64,000 nt of DNA from assembly GCF_007830595.1 (NCBI RefSeq), contig NZ_VLLD01000009.1, one strand, 5' to 3'. The translations under genes and the position numbers were made by a program. The DNA is from Treponema_B putidum (lineage in GTDB: Bacteria > Spirochaetota > Spirochaetia > Treponematales > Treponemataceae). Under the pieces are notes generated by a model. It made no database searches, was not told where the DNA came from, and was given only the letters and a program-made list of their open reading frames with translations. Below, one piece after another: positions 8,809 through 17,797 of this stretch. Every line of letters starts with the position of its first letter. Within the stretch, counting starts at the first letter, position 1.

Positions 8809-11800
8809 ATGGCTGTCGATTTTGTTCATCTTCATGTTCATTCCGATTTTTCTCTTTTAGACGGAGCGGCTTCGGTTAAAAGCCTTGCAGCAAAGGCTGA
8901 AAAGCTGGGGCAGACTGCCCTTGCATTGACCGATCACGGTAATATGTTCGGGGCTATAAATTTTTATAATGCCTGTAAAGAAAAGAATATAAAGCCCATA
9001 ATCGGCTGCGAGTTCTATGTGGCTCCCGAAAGCCGCTTTGAAAAAAAAGAAACTCCGGGAGGGAAAAAATACTATCACCTCATCCTATTAGCAAAGAACG
9101 AAACAGGATACCGTAATTTAATGGTGCTTTGTTCTAAAGGATATACTGAAGGTATGTATTATAAACCGCGCATAGACGATGAGCTTTTGGCTCAGTATGC
9201 GGAAGGGCTTATATGCTTGTCGGCCTGTCTTGCAGGGGAGCTTCCTGTTCTCTTGTTAAACGGCGAAAAAGAAAAGGCCGAGGCTCATGTCAGAAAATAC
9301 CGTGAAATTTTCGGTGCCGAAAATTATTTTATCGAACTTCAAGATCATGGAATAAAAGAAGAAAAAAAGGCTGCCAAACTTTTAATCGAAATAGCCCGCA
9401 AGATCGGCATTCCTTTGGTTTTAACCAACGATATTCATTATGTAGAACAAAAAGACTATATAGCGCAAGATATCTTAGTATGTATCGGGATGAAAAAACT
9501 TAGAACCGATACCAATCGAATGCAATTTGAGGGAAGCGAATTTTATTTTAAGTCGGGAGAGGAAATGGCCAAACTCTTTCCGGAATATCCTGAAGCGGTT
9601 TTAAACACTGTCCGCATTGCGGAAATGTGCAATTTGGAAATTCCGCAGCCGGGCCCCATTCTTCCGATATATGAAATCCCTGAAGACTTTAGCTCAAAAG
9701 AAGATTATATCAGGCATTTGGCCGAGGAAGGTTTAAAAAAGCGTTATCCCGTCATTACCGATAAAATAAAGGAAAGGCTTAATTACGAACTCGATATAGT
9801 TATAAAAATGGACTTTGTCGGTTATTTTTTAATTGTTTGGGATTTTATTAACTGGGCAAAAAATAACGGCATACCGGTAGGCCCGGGACGCGGTTCCGGA
9901 GCCGGTTCAATTCTTGCATACTCTTTGCGTATTACGGATATAGACCCCCTAAAGTATAACCTCCTTTTTGAACGCTTTTTAAATCCCGAGCGGGTTTCGA
10001 TGCCCGACTTCGACGTAGACTTTTGCTTCGAAAGACGGCAGGAGGTAATAGAATATGTACGTCAAAAATACGGGGACGAAAATGTAGGTCAGATTATTAC
10101 CTTTGGAACCTTAAAGCCAAAGGCTGTTGTAAAAGATGTGGGACGGGTTTTAAATATTCCGCTCGCCGATGTTAATGCTATCACAAAACTCATACCTCCT
10201 AAACCTCTAACTGATGGAGTAAAGGAAGTTACCTTAAAATACGCTGTTGACGTAGTCCCCGAATTAAAAGAAATGGCCGAAGACCCGCAATACAAAGAGC
10301 TTTTTGAAATAAGCATAGCTCTTGAAGGGCGAAACCGTAATTCGAGTCTTCATGCTGCGGGCATCGTTATAGGTAAGACTGCCTTAACCGACTATGTTCC
10401 GCTTTACAAGGATTCAAAAACCGGAAAGGTTGCTACTCAGTTTACAATGGATTTAATCGAAAAATGCGGCCTTGTAAAGATGGACTTTTTAGGCTTAAAA
10501 ACCTTAACCCTCATAAAGCATACTGAAGACCTTATTCATAAGAGAGGTGGAGAATGGGAAAAATTTTCGATAGGCGATATTGACTATTCGGATGCTGAAA
10601 CCTTTAAAATGCTTAGCGAAGGTAAAGCGGCTGCCGTATTCCAATTTGAAAGTCAGGGAATGCAAAATATTTTAAAGCGCGCAAAGCCTTCCAAAATGGA
10701 AGATTTGATTGCTTTAAATGCTTTATACCGTCCGGGTCCTATGGATTATATCAACCAGTTTATCGAGTCAAAATTCGATAATTCAAAAATCAAATATCCC
10801 GATCCCTGTCTTGAAGATATCCTAGCCGAAACTTATGGGGTTATCGTTTATCAAGAACAGGTTATGCAGGTTGCACAAAGAATAGCAGGCTATTCCCTCG
10901 GTCAAGCCGACATACTCCGCCGTGCTATGGGAAAGAAAAAAATTGAGGTTATGAAAACCGAAAAAGAAAAGTTTATTAAGGGTGCACAAGAGAAGGGCTT
11001 CAGCAGGGAAGACGCCGACAGGATTTTTGAGATTCTTATCCCCTTTGCAGGCTATGGCTTTAATAAGAGCCACGCAGCCGCTTACTCCGTTTTAGCCTTT
11101 CAAACAGCCTATTTAAAGGCTCATTTTCCGGCAGAATTTATGGCAGCTAACCTTACCAACGAAATTACCTCTACCGACAAGCTTCCTGAATATATTGTCG
11201 AAGCCGAAAAGATGGGGCTTAAAATTCTTCCCCCCGATGTAAATTTATCCGACCCATATTTTAGTGTTTCCTCCGACGGCAATATTATCTTCGGGCTTTT
11301 GGGAATAAAGGGAGTCGGAATGCAGGCTGCCCATGAACTTGCTGAAGAGCGCGAAAAAAACGGCAGATATAAGTCATTTATCGATTTTTTGGAGCGGAAC
11401 GATCTGCACACTCAAAATAAGCGTAACCTTGAAGTTATGATTAAAACCGGCTGCTTTGATAGTTTGGGACAGGAGCGTTCTACCTTGATGGTAAATATGG
11501 ATGGGGCCGTGGCTTACGCTTCTCAAAAAAAAGAAAATGAAAGTACCGGTCAGGGCAGTCTTTTTGAAGGTTCGGGCATAAAAGAATTTTCGGACTTTGT
11601 TTTTGAAAAAATCGAAGAGTTCCCCAAAAAAGAAAAACTCCGCCTCGAAAAAGAGCTCATGGGCTTTTATATTTCGGGGCACCCTCTGGATGAATACCGC
11701 AAGGTAATAAATAATTCTGCCACCTTGGATATTTCCCATCTTGCCCGCGCCACCTCAAAAAAGAAGTATGTTCTTGTAGGAATGCTTACCGGAGTCAGGC

Positions 11801-12258
11801 AGCATCAAACAAAAAAAGGTGCGATGATGGGCTTCGGAACCTTTGAAGACCTAAACGGAACATTAGATTTGGTTTTCTTTCCCAAAACATGGGAAAAGTA
11901 TAGACCTTCCCTTTTGCCCGAAACAGTATGCGGCTTTGTGGGTTCTATTGATAACAGTGATGGCGAGTCTCATTCCTTTTTGGTAGACGATGTTTTGGAA
12001 ATAGATAAATTGCAGCAGAAGGCTTTAAGCGAGGTTCACATTGAGCTTGATGAAAATATAACTTCTGCAAAAGAGTTGACCGGTTTAAAGGATTTTTTAT
12101 ATGAGAGGTCAGGTAACTGCGATGTTTATATTCATGTAAAGGATGAGGATAAGGCTTATATAATTAAGGCTTCTCCTCAAATCCGTATACCATCAACTCC
12201 CGAATTTATAGAAGAATTAAATATGCAGTTCGGGGTTGAACAAATTTGGCTTGAATAA
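8809..12258 (+). CDS. dnaE: DNA polymerase III alpha subunit
   Basis: This 1149-residue replicative polymerase catalytic subunit belongs to the DnaE type. The N-terminal PHP domain begins FVHLHVHSDFSLLDGA. The palm carries the acidic catalytic motif MPDFDVDFC (about residues 395-405), preceded by the GPGRGSGAGS loop. The tandem helix-hairpin-helix and OB domains follow near the C-terminus. It copies the chromosome as part of the holoenzyme. It is followed after 38 bp by a YggT gene with its own ribosome site. Confidence 0.97.
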   Translation: MAVDFVHLHVHSDFSLLDGAASVKSLAAKAEKLGQTALALTDHGNMFGAINFYNACKEKNIKPIIGCEFYVAPESRFEKKETPGGKKYYHLILLAKNETGYRNLMVLCSKGYTEGMYYKPRIDDELLAQYAEGLICLSACLAGELPVLLLNGEKEKAEAHVRKYREIFGAENYFIELQDHGIKEEKKAAKLLIEIARKIGIPLVLTNDIHYVEQKDYIAQDILVCIGMKKLRTDTNRMQFEGSEFYFKSGEEMAKLFPEYPEAVLNTVRIAEMCNLEIPQPGPILPIYEIPEDFSSKEDYIRHLAEEGLKKRYPVITDKIKERLNYELDIVIKMDFVGYFLIVWDFINWAKNNGIPVGPGRGSGAGSILAYSLRITDIDPLKYNLLFERFLNPERVSMPDFDVDFCFERRQEVIEYVRQKYGDENVGQIITFGTLKPKAVVKDVGRVLNIPLADVNAITKLIPPKPLTDGVKEVTLKYAVDVVPELKEMAEDPQYKELFEISIALEGRNRNSSLHAAGIVIGKTALTDYVPLYKDSKTGKVATQFTMDLIEKCGLVKMDFLGLKTLTLIKHTEDLIHKRGGEWEKFSIGDIDYSDAETFKMLSEGKAAAVFQFESQGMQNILKRAKPSKMEDLIALNALYRPGPMDYINQFIESKFDNSKIKYPDPCLEDILAETYGVIVYQEQVMQVAQRIAGYSLGQADILRRAMGKKKIEVMKTEKEKFIKGAQEKGFSREDADRIFEILIPFAGYGFNKSHAAAYSVLAFQTAYLKAHFPAEFMAANLTNEITSTDKLPEYIVEAEKMGLKILPPDVNLSDPYFSVSSDGNIIFGLLGIKGVGMQAAHELAEEREKNGRYKSFIDFLERNDLHTQNKRNLEVMIKTGCFDSLGQERSTLMVNMDGAVAYASQKKENESTGQGSLFEGSGIKEFSDFVFEKIEEFPKKEKLRLEKELMGFYISGHPLDEYRKVINNSATLDISHLARATSKKKYVLVGMLTGVRQHQTKKGAMMGFGTFEDLNGTLDLVFFPKTWEKYRPSLLPETVCGFVGSIDNSDGESHSFLVDDVLEIDKLQQKALSEVHIELDENITSAKELTGLKDFLYERSGNCDVYIHVKDEDKAYIIKASPQIRIPSTPEFIEELNMQFGVEQIWLE

Positions 12259-12296
12259 AAAAGAATTAAATTTAAAATATAGATAGAGAGGTTTAT

Positions 12297-12878
12297 ATGA
12301 TATCATCACTTTTTAGCACATTGGGTTTCGTAGTAAAGATTTATTCTTATCTTTGTATTATTTATATTTTTCTTTCGTGGTTTGGAGCACGTTCACGGGG
12401 CGGCTTTCTTTATGAAATTTGTGATCCTTACTTGAGCTGGTTTAGGAGATTCAGATTTACTCAAATCGGAATGGTAGATTTTTCGCCTATCTTAGCCATT
12501 GGGATTTTATCTCTTTTTTCCGGTGTGTTGTTCCAAATTGCAGATATGAGGTCATTTTCCGTTTTGGGAATTGTATTAAACCTTGTAAATATAGTTTGGT
12601 CGTTTTTTTCATTCTTACTCAATTTTTTTATTATAATATTGATAATTAGATTGGTTCTTGATTTTTCTGAAAACTACCGGCGGGGAAACTTTGCCGATAT
12701 GCTCGACAGATTTTTATCGCCCGTTTTTGTGAGAGTTCATAAGTTATCAGGCGGAAAATTTATGAGCCTGAGAAAACAGATAATCGTATGTCTGATAGTA
12801 CTGATTCTTTTACGGTTCTTATTAGGGAGCTTTATAGGATCATTGAGCGTAATGTTTACATACTTTAGGTTCGTATAA
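12297..12878 (+). CDS. YggT family integral membrane protein (two tandem repeats)
   Basis: The 193-residue protein has four to five hydrophobic helices arranged as two YggT units. Each has a conserved pattern: short helix, Asp/aromatic-Pro segment (CDPYLSWFRRFRF and LDRFLSPVFVRVHKLSGG), then a second helix. YggT proteins lie in the inner membrane and are linked to osmotic and envelope functions; the biochemical role is not settled. An AGAGG site precedes the ATG. It follows dnaE in the same direction and ends 5 bp from a convergent gene. Confidence 0.8.
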   Translation: MISSLFSTLGFVVKIYSYLCIIYIFLSWFGARSRGGFLYEICDPYLSWFRRFRFTQIGMVDFSPILAIGILSLFSGVLFQIADMRSFSVLGIVLNLVNIVWSFFSFLLNFFIIILIIRLVLDFSENYRRGNFADMLDRFLSPVFVRVHKLSGGKFMSLRKQIIVCLIVLILLRFLLGSFIGSLSVMFTYFRFV

Positions 12879-12883
12879 AAATC

Positions 12884-14593
12884 TTATTTTGCTTCGGCTT
12901 CAAGCTTTTCCGCTAAGGATAAGAGATTTATACTTGTATGTATTTGTTCTTTTGCGTTAGCAACTTCTTCGCGGAAATGCCCGTTTTTAGATCCGGCTAT
13001 AATTGCCCAGTTTGTAATAGTTGCATATGTGCTTGTTTTTCCGCCGCCGAGGATTCCTGTTAAAATCAGCTCAATCGATTTTAAAGCATCAATACTCGAA
13101 TTTATAAGCTGCTTTGCTTCTGCCTCGACCGTGTGCATCAAGCCTTCAATTTGATTTTTGTTTTTTAAAGTGGCTGTCTTTTCTGCACGTATTTTTGCAA
13201 AAGCTGTTCCTACGTCTCCTGTAGGAGATAAGCGGTTTTCAAACTTTTCAAATTCACCTTTACGGTGCTCAAGCACATTATATGAAGTTGTATACTCGTT
13301 CAAATTTTCATGTTTATAAAAATTGCCTTCTACTAGGATTGTTTTTAGGGTATTCGAAAGTTTGTCATCATAAAAGGCATAAAAAAATGTTTTTAAAAAT
13401 AGAAAAGGAAGTTCTTTTTTAAATTTACATTCTACCCATAAATTGCGCCATGGACAAAATTTCATAGATTCCAAATCGCCCACCTTTAAAAGGTTAATCA
13501 TCTGAATCTTAATATTAAACTTTTTTTGTTCATATGACCAAGTTGACCATTTTTGGTTAAACCGCTCATACCAAGCCTGTTTAAAGTAAATAAACCAATC
13601 TTCACCGCCTGTCAACTTATAAGGCATCCAATTTATGTCTTTTTTAATGTAGCGGGTAATGTCTAAGAGAGGAACTTGTTTTAAAAACAGCCTTATAGCT
13701 CCAAGGGCTTCAATAGCTTCCTTTACAAATTCGTCCGCCTCTTTTACCATTCTGCTGTCATCATCTATTATGGTCTCTTGTGCATGCATTAAAAATAGAG
13801 CTTGAAGAAGATTATAAGGTATGTTTTTTTTAGAATAAAGTATTGACGAGAGGACTTCCATTTCGGGCTGTATCGTAAGGGCTTGGCATGTAGCATTTGA
13901 ATCCGAAATTACATTAAACCTCAACAAAGTTTTATCCAATGCAAGAGAGCAGAAGGATTTCATCCATTCTATAGCTTGAGCGCATAAGTACATTTCTGTT
14001 TTTTCTTCATCAGTTAAATTAGAAAAAACCGCATCAATTTTTCGTAAAAAACCTGTCCGGATATTTGATGAAACTTCTGAGCCTATCTTAATTGAAAAAG
14101 GGTTTGTTTCTTTCATGAGTTTTTCGTAGGTTGCGGGTGCAACAAAGGAACTTACAAGCATATAGAAAGAGCCCTTACCTGAGTCATAAGCCGAAAGAAG
14201 AGATGTAAAAAACAATTGGGTTTTTCGTAGATTTTTTAATTCCGTATAAAAAACACCGGTATAGACATTCTGATGTATATTTATATAGGCGCCGGCCGAT
14301 CTTTTAAGATTTTTTGCCATTCTTTTTAAAAGTTCTTCATTATATATTACTTTTAAAGGTATGGATCTTAAAAACGATCTTATAGAGAGCCACAATCTTA
14401 TCAAAAAGGGTTCGCTTGCTATGCCTATTCCCTGATGTTCTCTGATTTTTTCTGAAAGAGTTGCCTTTTCCTCGGGTTGGGCTTCGGCTGCAAAGTCTTC
14501 CATGCTGCGCTGAATAGTTTCCAGCAGAGTTTGCGTTTCTTCTTTTGATAATGATTTTACTAATTGATCAAATGTTGACAGACTTCTTTCCAT
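12884..14593 (-). CDS. Conserved spirochaete protein of unknown function
   Basis: The 569-residue protein has no signal peptide and no obvious membrane segment. It is rich in helices, with coiled-coil-prone stretches at both ends (MERSLSTFDQLVKSLSKEE and AEKLEAEAK). I do not recognise a catalytic motif. It resembles a family of unknown function that I recall as spirochaete-restricted (possibly DUF5312), but I cannot confirm that here. It stands alone, convergent to the YggT gene and just downstream of the tRNA-Glu/Gln pair in the same direction. The GG-GGKTS stretch near residue 520 is not a true P-loop. Confidence 0.7.
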   Translation of the reverse strand: MERSLSTFDQLVKSLSKEETQTLLETIQRSMEDFAAEAQPEEKATLSEKIREHQGIGIASEPFLIRLWLSIRSFLRSIPLKVIYNEELLKRMAKNLKRSAGAYINIHQNVYTGVFYTELKNLRKTQLFFTSLLSAYDSGKGSFYMLVSSFVAPATYEKLMKETNPFSIKIGSEVSSNIRTGFLRKIDAVFSNLTDEEKTEMYLCAQAIEWMKSFCSLALDKTLLRFNVISDSNATCQALTIQPEMEVLSSILYSKKNIPYNLLQALFLMHAQETIIDDDSRMVKEADEFVKEAIEALGAIRLFLKQVPLLDITRYIKKDINWMPYKLTGGEDWFIYFKQAWYERFNQKWSTWSYEQKKFNIKIQMINLLKVGDLESMKFCPWRNLWVECKFKKELPFLFLKTFFYAFYDDKLSNTLKTILVEGNFYKHENLNEYTTSYNVLEHRKGEFEKFENRLSPTGDVGTAFAKIRAEKTATLKNKNQIEGLMHTVEAEAKQLINSSIDALKSIELILTGILGGGKTSTYATITNWAIIAGSKNGHFREEVANAKEQIHTSINLLSLAEKLEAEAK

Positions 14594-14681
14594 ATCCTTA
14601 TATATTACCGTAAATTATGAAAAAGTCTATAGGGTATAAAATAAACTTATAAGGTGTTTTTTATATCGGAATCTACAGAAC

Positions 14682-14753
14682 CGGTCCCTACGGGAATCGA
14701 ACCCGTCTTTTAAGATTGAGAATCTCATGTCCTAACCGATAGACGAAGGGACC
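14682..14753 (-). tRNA. tRNA-Glu (anticodon CTC)
   Basis: The cloverleaf folds with acceptor GGTCCCT/AGGGACC, discriminator G, anticodon loop TTCTCAA (CTC, reads GAG) and T loop TTCGATT. The 3' CCA is not encoded. It is 14 bp downstream of tRNA-Gln and shares its promoter. Confidence 0.93.
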
Positions 14754-14767
14754 AATGAATAAAAAAA

Positions 14768-14838
14768 TTCCCCAGGGAGGATTCGAACCCCCACAAGCAG
14801 AACCAGAATCTGCGGTGCTACCATTACACAACCGGGGA
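14768..14838 (-). tRNA. tRNA-Gln (anticodon CTG)
   Basis: The acceptor TCCCCGG pairs with CTGGGGA (one G-T pair) and the discriminator is A. The anticodon loop TTCTGGT gives CTG, reading CAG, and the T loop is TTCGAAT. CCA is not encoded. First gene of a two-tRNA transcript. Confidence 0.92.
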
Positions 14839-14851
14839 ATAATGAAACAAG

Positions 14852-14880
14852 AATATATCATCAATCAAAAAAAAAGTCAA
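14852..14880 (-). promoter_or_regulatory. Promoter of the tRNA-Gln/tRNA-Glu unit
   Basis: Reading leftwards: TTGACT, 17 bp beginning with eight T, then TATATT. The tRNA-Gln 5' end lies 13 bp beyond the -10. The tRNA-Lys promoter has the same TTGACT plus T-run arrangement. Confidence 0.8.
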
Positions 14881-14933
14881 TAAGCCCTGTTGAACCTTTT
14901 GCACCTTATCAAATTTTTTTTTAAGAAAAGAAC

Positions 14934-14971
14934 TTGCCTATTTGCCGGCATTGTTGTATAGTAATTACATG
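14934..14971 (+). promoter_or_regulatory. Leaderless promoter of pepF
   Basis: TTGCCT (14934-14939), 17 bp, TATAGT (14957-14962), 6 bp, ATG. The expected transcription start is the A of the ATG, and no Shine-Dalgarno site is present. Confidence 0.75.
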
Positions 14972-16807
14972 AAAAACTCAACAACACCTAAACGTTCCGA
15001 GATCGCCAAGAGCGACAAATGGAATATTGAATTACTTTTTAAGAATGACAAAGAATGGGAAGCGGCTCTTGCTTCCATTCCGGAAGGCGGAAAAGAGATC
15101 TTAAAATATAAAGAAGCTTTTTCCAAGCCTGAAACAATCGATGCGGCAACCCTGCTTGCCTGCCTAAAGGCTTCAACAGGAGTTGATAGAATTGCCGAAA
15201 AGGTCGGAAACTATGCCTTTTTACAAAAATCTTCAAACGAGGGAGACCCCGAAAACATCAAACGGCTAAGTAAATACATGATGACCGTTACGGAACTTTC
15301 GGCTGCGACCAGCTGGCTCATGCCCGCCATCATGGAAATCCCTGAAGAAAAAATCCGTTCATGGATTGATCCTTCAAGTCCCACCGGAAAGGATTTTGCC
15401 GATTTTAAGGTTTCCTTGGAAAAAACCTTGCACCTAAAACCCCACACCCTTTCAGACAAGGAAGAGAAGATTTTAAGCCTTTTAAGAGAGCCCCATGGCA
15501 CGCCGAGCCAAGCCTTTTCGGTTCTAACCAATGTAGACTTTGATTTCGGTACTATTACCACAAAAGAAGGCGATATAAAACTAACTCAATCTTCTTATTC
15601 AAAGTTTATGCAAAATCCCGACAGAGCTTTGCGCGAAAAGGCCTATAAACAGCTTTACGGCACATACGGTGCACATAAAAACACAATCGCAAGCCTGTAC
15701 ACGGGACAGGTTCAGCAAAATGTCGCCCTTGCAAAAATACGGGGCTATGCTTCTGCCAGAGAAAAATCCCTCTATGTAGACAAGGTGCCTACAGCTGTTT
15801 ATGACAACCTCATAGACACCATTCACAAGAATTTAAAACCCTTACATAAATTCTACAGTCTATTAAAAAAACATTTAGGACTAAAAGAGCTCCGGCACTA
15901 CGATGTATATATGCCCTTAGTCAGCGAGGTAAAAAAAGTTACCCCATATAATGAAGCAGTCGGCATCATCACCGAAGCCCTCAAACCTCTTGGAGAAGAA
16001 TATGTTAAAACAATCCGAAACGGTCTTTTAAACGGTTGGGTTGACAAGTATGAAAATGAGGGCAAACGCTCAGGAGCCTTTTCGGCAGGCGGATATGACA
16101 GCGATCCCTACATTCTTATGAACTACAAAGAAGATGTTATCCGTGATGTATTCACCCTTGTGCACGAGGGCGGGCACTCCATGCACTCATGGTATTCGGT
16201 AAGAAACAACCCCTACCCCTGCTACCACTACACCATCTTTGAAGCCGAAGTTGCCTCTACCTTTAACGAGGAGCTTTTATTCAGGCACATGCTTAAAACA
16301 AGTACCGACCCGAAAATGAGAGCCTATCTTTTAAGCGTTAGGGCTTCCGATATTCTTGCAACCCTCTACAGACAAACCATGTTTGCAGAGTACGAAAGAA
16401 TTACTCATGCTCTTGTTGAAAGCGGAACGCCTCTCACAGTCGAAAATTTAAGAAGCGAATACAAAAAACTTCTGGAACTCTATTTCGGGCCGGAAATGGT
16501 ATTCGAAGATGTAAGCGATTTGGAAGGGTTGAGGATTCCTCATTTTTACAGGGCATTCTATGTTTACAAATATGCGACAGGCATTTCGGCTTCGATGGCT
16601 CTTGCCGAAAGAGTTTGCTCAGGCGGAGATAAAGAACGCGAAGACTACTTTAAGTTCTTAAAATCAGGAGGCTCACGCTATCCGATTGAATCGCTAAAAC
16701 TTGCAGGTGTGGACATGGCAAATCCGGCTCCGGTACAGGCAGCATGCGATAACTTTGCAAAGATCGTAAACGAACTCGAAAAAGCTCTTGAAGAATTAAA
16801 AAAATAA
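14969..16807 (+). CDS. pepF: Oligoendopeptidase F (M3 metallopeptidase)
   Basis: The 612-residue cytosolic zinc peptidase cleaves short peptides, supporting amino-acid use in this peptide-fermenting genus. The zinc motif HEGGH is at residues 399-403 (FTLVHEGGHSMHSW), and the third ligand Glu lies in FEAEVASTFNE. The length is normal for the PepF/M3B group. An upstream TTG at 14942 would add nine residues but lies inside the promoter, so the ATG at 14969 is preferred. The M28 peptidase gene follows after 21 bp. Confidence 0.95.
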   Translation: MKNSTTPKRSEIAKSDKWNIELLFKNDKEWEAALASIPEGGKEILKYKEAFSKPETIDAATLLACLKASTGVDRIAEKVGNYAFLQKSSNEGDPENIKRLSKYMMTVTELSAATSWLMPAIMEIPEEKIRSWIDPSSPTGKDFADFKVSLEKTLHLKPHTLSDKEEKILSLLREPHGTPSQAFSVLTNVDFDFGTITTKEGDIKLTQSSYSKFMQNPDRALREKAYKQLYGTYGAHKNTIASLYTGQVQQNVALAKIRGYASAREKSLYVDKVPTAVYDNLIDTIHKNLKPLHKFYSLLKKHLGLKELRHYDVYMPLVSEVKKVTPYNEAVGIITEALKPLGEEYVKTIRNGLLNGWVDKYENEGKRSGAFSAGGYDSDPYILMNYKEDVIRDVFTLVHEGGHSMHSWYSVRNNPYPCYHYTIFEAEVASTFNEELLFRHMLKTSTDPKMRAYLLSVRASDILATLYRQTMFAEYERITHALVESGTPLTVENLRSEYKKLLELYFGPEMVFEDVSDLEGLRIPHFYRAFYVYKYATGISASMALAERVCSGGDKEREDYFKFLKSGGSRYPIESLKLAGVDMANPAPVQAACDNFAKIVNELEKALEELKK

Positions 16808-16828
16808 AACTAAAAGGCTTTAACAAAG

Positions 16829-17746
16829 ATGATTAAGGAAAATGAAAATAATCCGCTTAATTCCGATTTGTTTAAAGCCTTTTTAAAAAAAGACCTTAAC
16901 CGCTGTGATTTTATATCGCAGTGGTTAAGTGCTCACAATGTTCCCCACAGCATAGTAAACCTTGCACAAAAAAAACACATCATCATAAAATACCCTGCAC
17001 AATTTTACGATAAGAACTTTAAAATGAAAACCCTTGTATCCCACTATGACAGAGCTCCAAATACCCAAGGTGCTAACGACAATTCAGCCTCTTGTTTTAT
17101 CCTCATGAACTTTGCAAAAAAACTATGCTCTTACACAAAGCCTCACAACATAAAAATCATCTTTACGGATGGGGAAGAAGCAGGAGCCGCAGGCCTTAAA
17201 GAACAAGGAGCATACACTCTCGGAACAGGCTTAAAAAAACTTAAAATGGATGAGGACGATATCTTTGTATTCGACATGTGCGGAAGAGGCGATACCCTAA
17301 TTCTCTCCCGTTCGGGTATTTTCGGACGGGATGAAGTAAAAACAAAGAAGCTGGACGAGCTGCATAAAAGGGCGGGTCTCTTTGCTCAAAGAGCTTGTCC
17401 CAATCAATGGCTTTCAATGCTGACGGCTTATAGCGACAATGCAGGCTTTATTGCCGCAGGCCTTTGTGCGCAGGTCATAACCGTTCTTCCAAGAAAAGAA
17501 GCCGAGACTCTTTTACACTGCCTCCCGAAAGAAAAACTCACCGGCCAAAACAAAACAGCCATCAGCGAACTCACGGAAATGGTAATAAAAAATCAAAAAC
17601 CGCCTCAAGGTTCCCCCTTCGAAAAAATAATTCCATTTACATGGCAGTTAATGCATACCTCTGATGACATGATTGAAACTCTTAATAGCGAAGCCTTTAC
17701 CCTCACCGAAAAATATCTTAACATCTTGACGGAGAATTACCGCTAA
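16829..17746 (+). CDS. M28-family zinc aminopeptidase-like protein
   Basis: The 305-residue protein shows the M28 metal-site order: SHYDRAPNT (His72, Asp74), GANDNSAS (bridging Asp84), TDGEEAG (catalytic and ligand Glu116/117) and a C-terminal His in LMHTSDD. It has no signal peptide. It probably trims amino-terminal residues from peptides released by the oligoendopeptidase just upstream. The spacing of 21 bp suggests one transcript. Substrate specificity is unknown. Confidence 0.82.
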   Translation: MIKENENNPLNSDLFKAFLKKDLNRCDFISQWLSAHNVPHSIVNLAQKKHIIIKYPAQFYDKNFKMKTLVSHYDRAPNTQGANDNSASCFILMNFAKKLCSYTKPHNIKIIFTDGEEAGAAGLKEQGAYTLGTGLKKLKMDEDDIFVFDMCGRGDTLILSRSGIFGRDEVKTKKLDELHKRAGLFAQRACPNQWLSMLTAYSDNAGFIAAGLCAQVITVLPRKEAETLLHCLPKEKLTGQNKTAISELTEMVIKNQKPPQGSPFEKIIPFTWQLMHTSDDMIETLNSEAFTLTEKYLNILTENYR

Positions 17747-17759
17747 AATTTAAAACTAC

Positions 17760-17797
17760 TTAACTACATCTTAAAAATCTTCTATAATAGAAGTATG
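17760..17797 (+). promoter_or_regulatory. Leaderless promoter of the Fic gene
   Basis: TTAACT (17760-17765), 17 bp, TATAAT (17783-17788), 6 bp, ATG. No Shine-Dalgarno site is present. Confidence 0.75.

Noticed and set aside
13020..13060. P-loop in the large unknown protein (GGGKTS near residue 520)
   Set aside because: It lacks the GxxxxGK[ST] spacing and a Walker B partner, and lies at the C-terminal end of a helical region.
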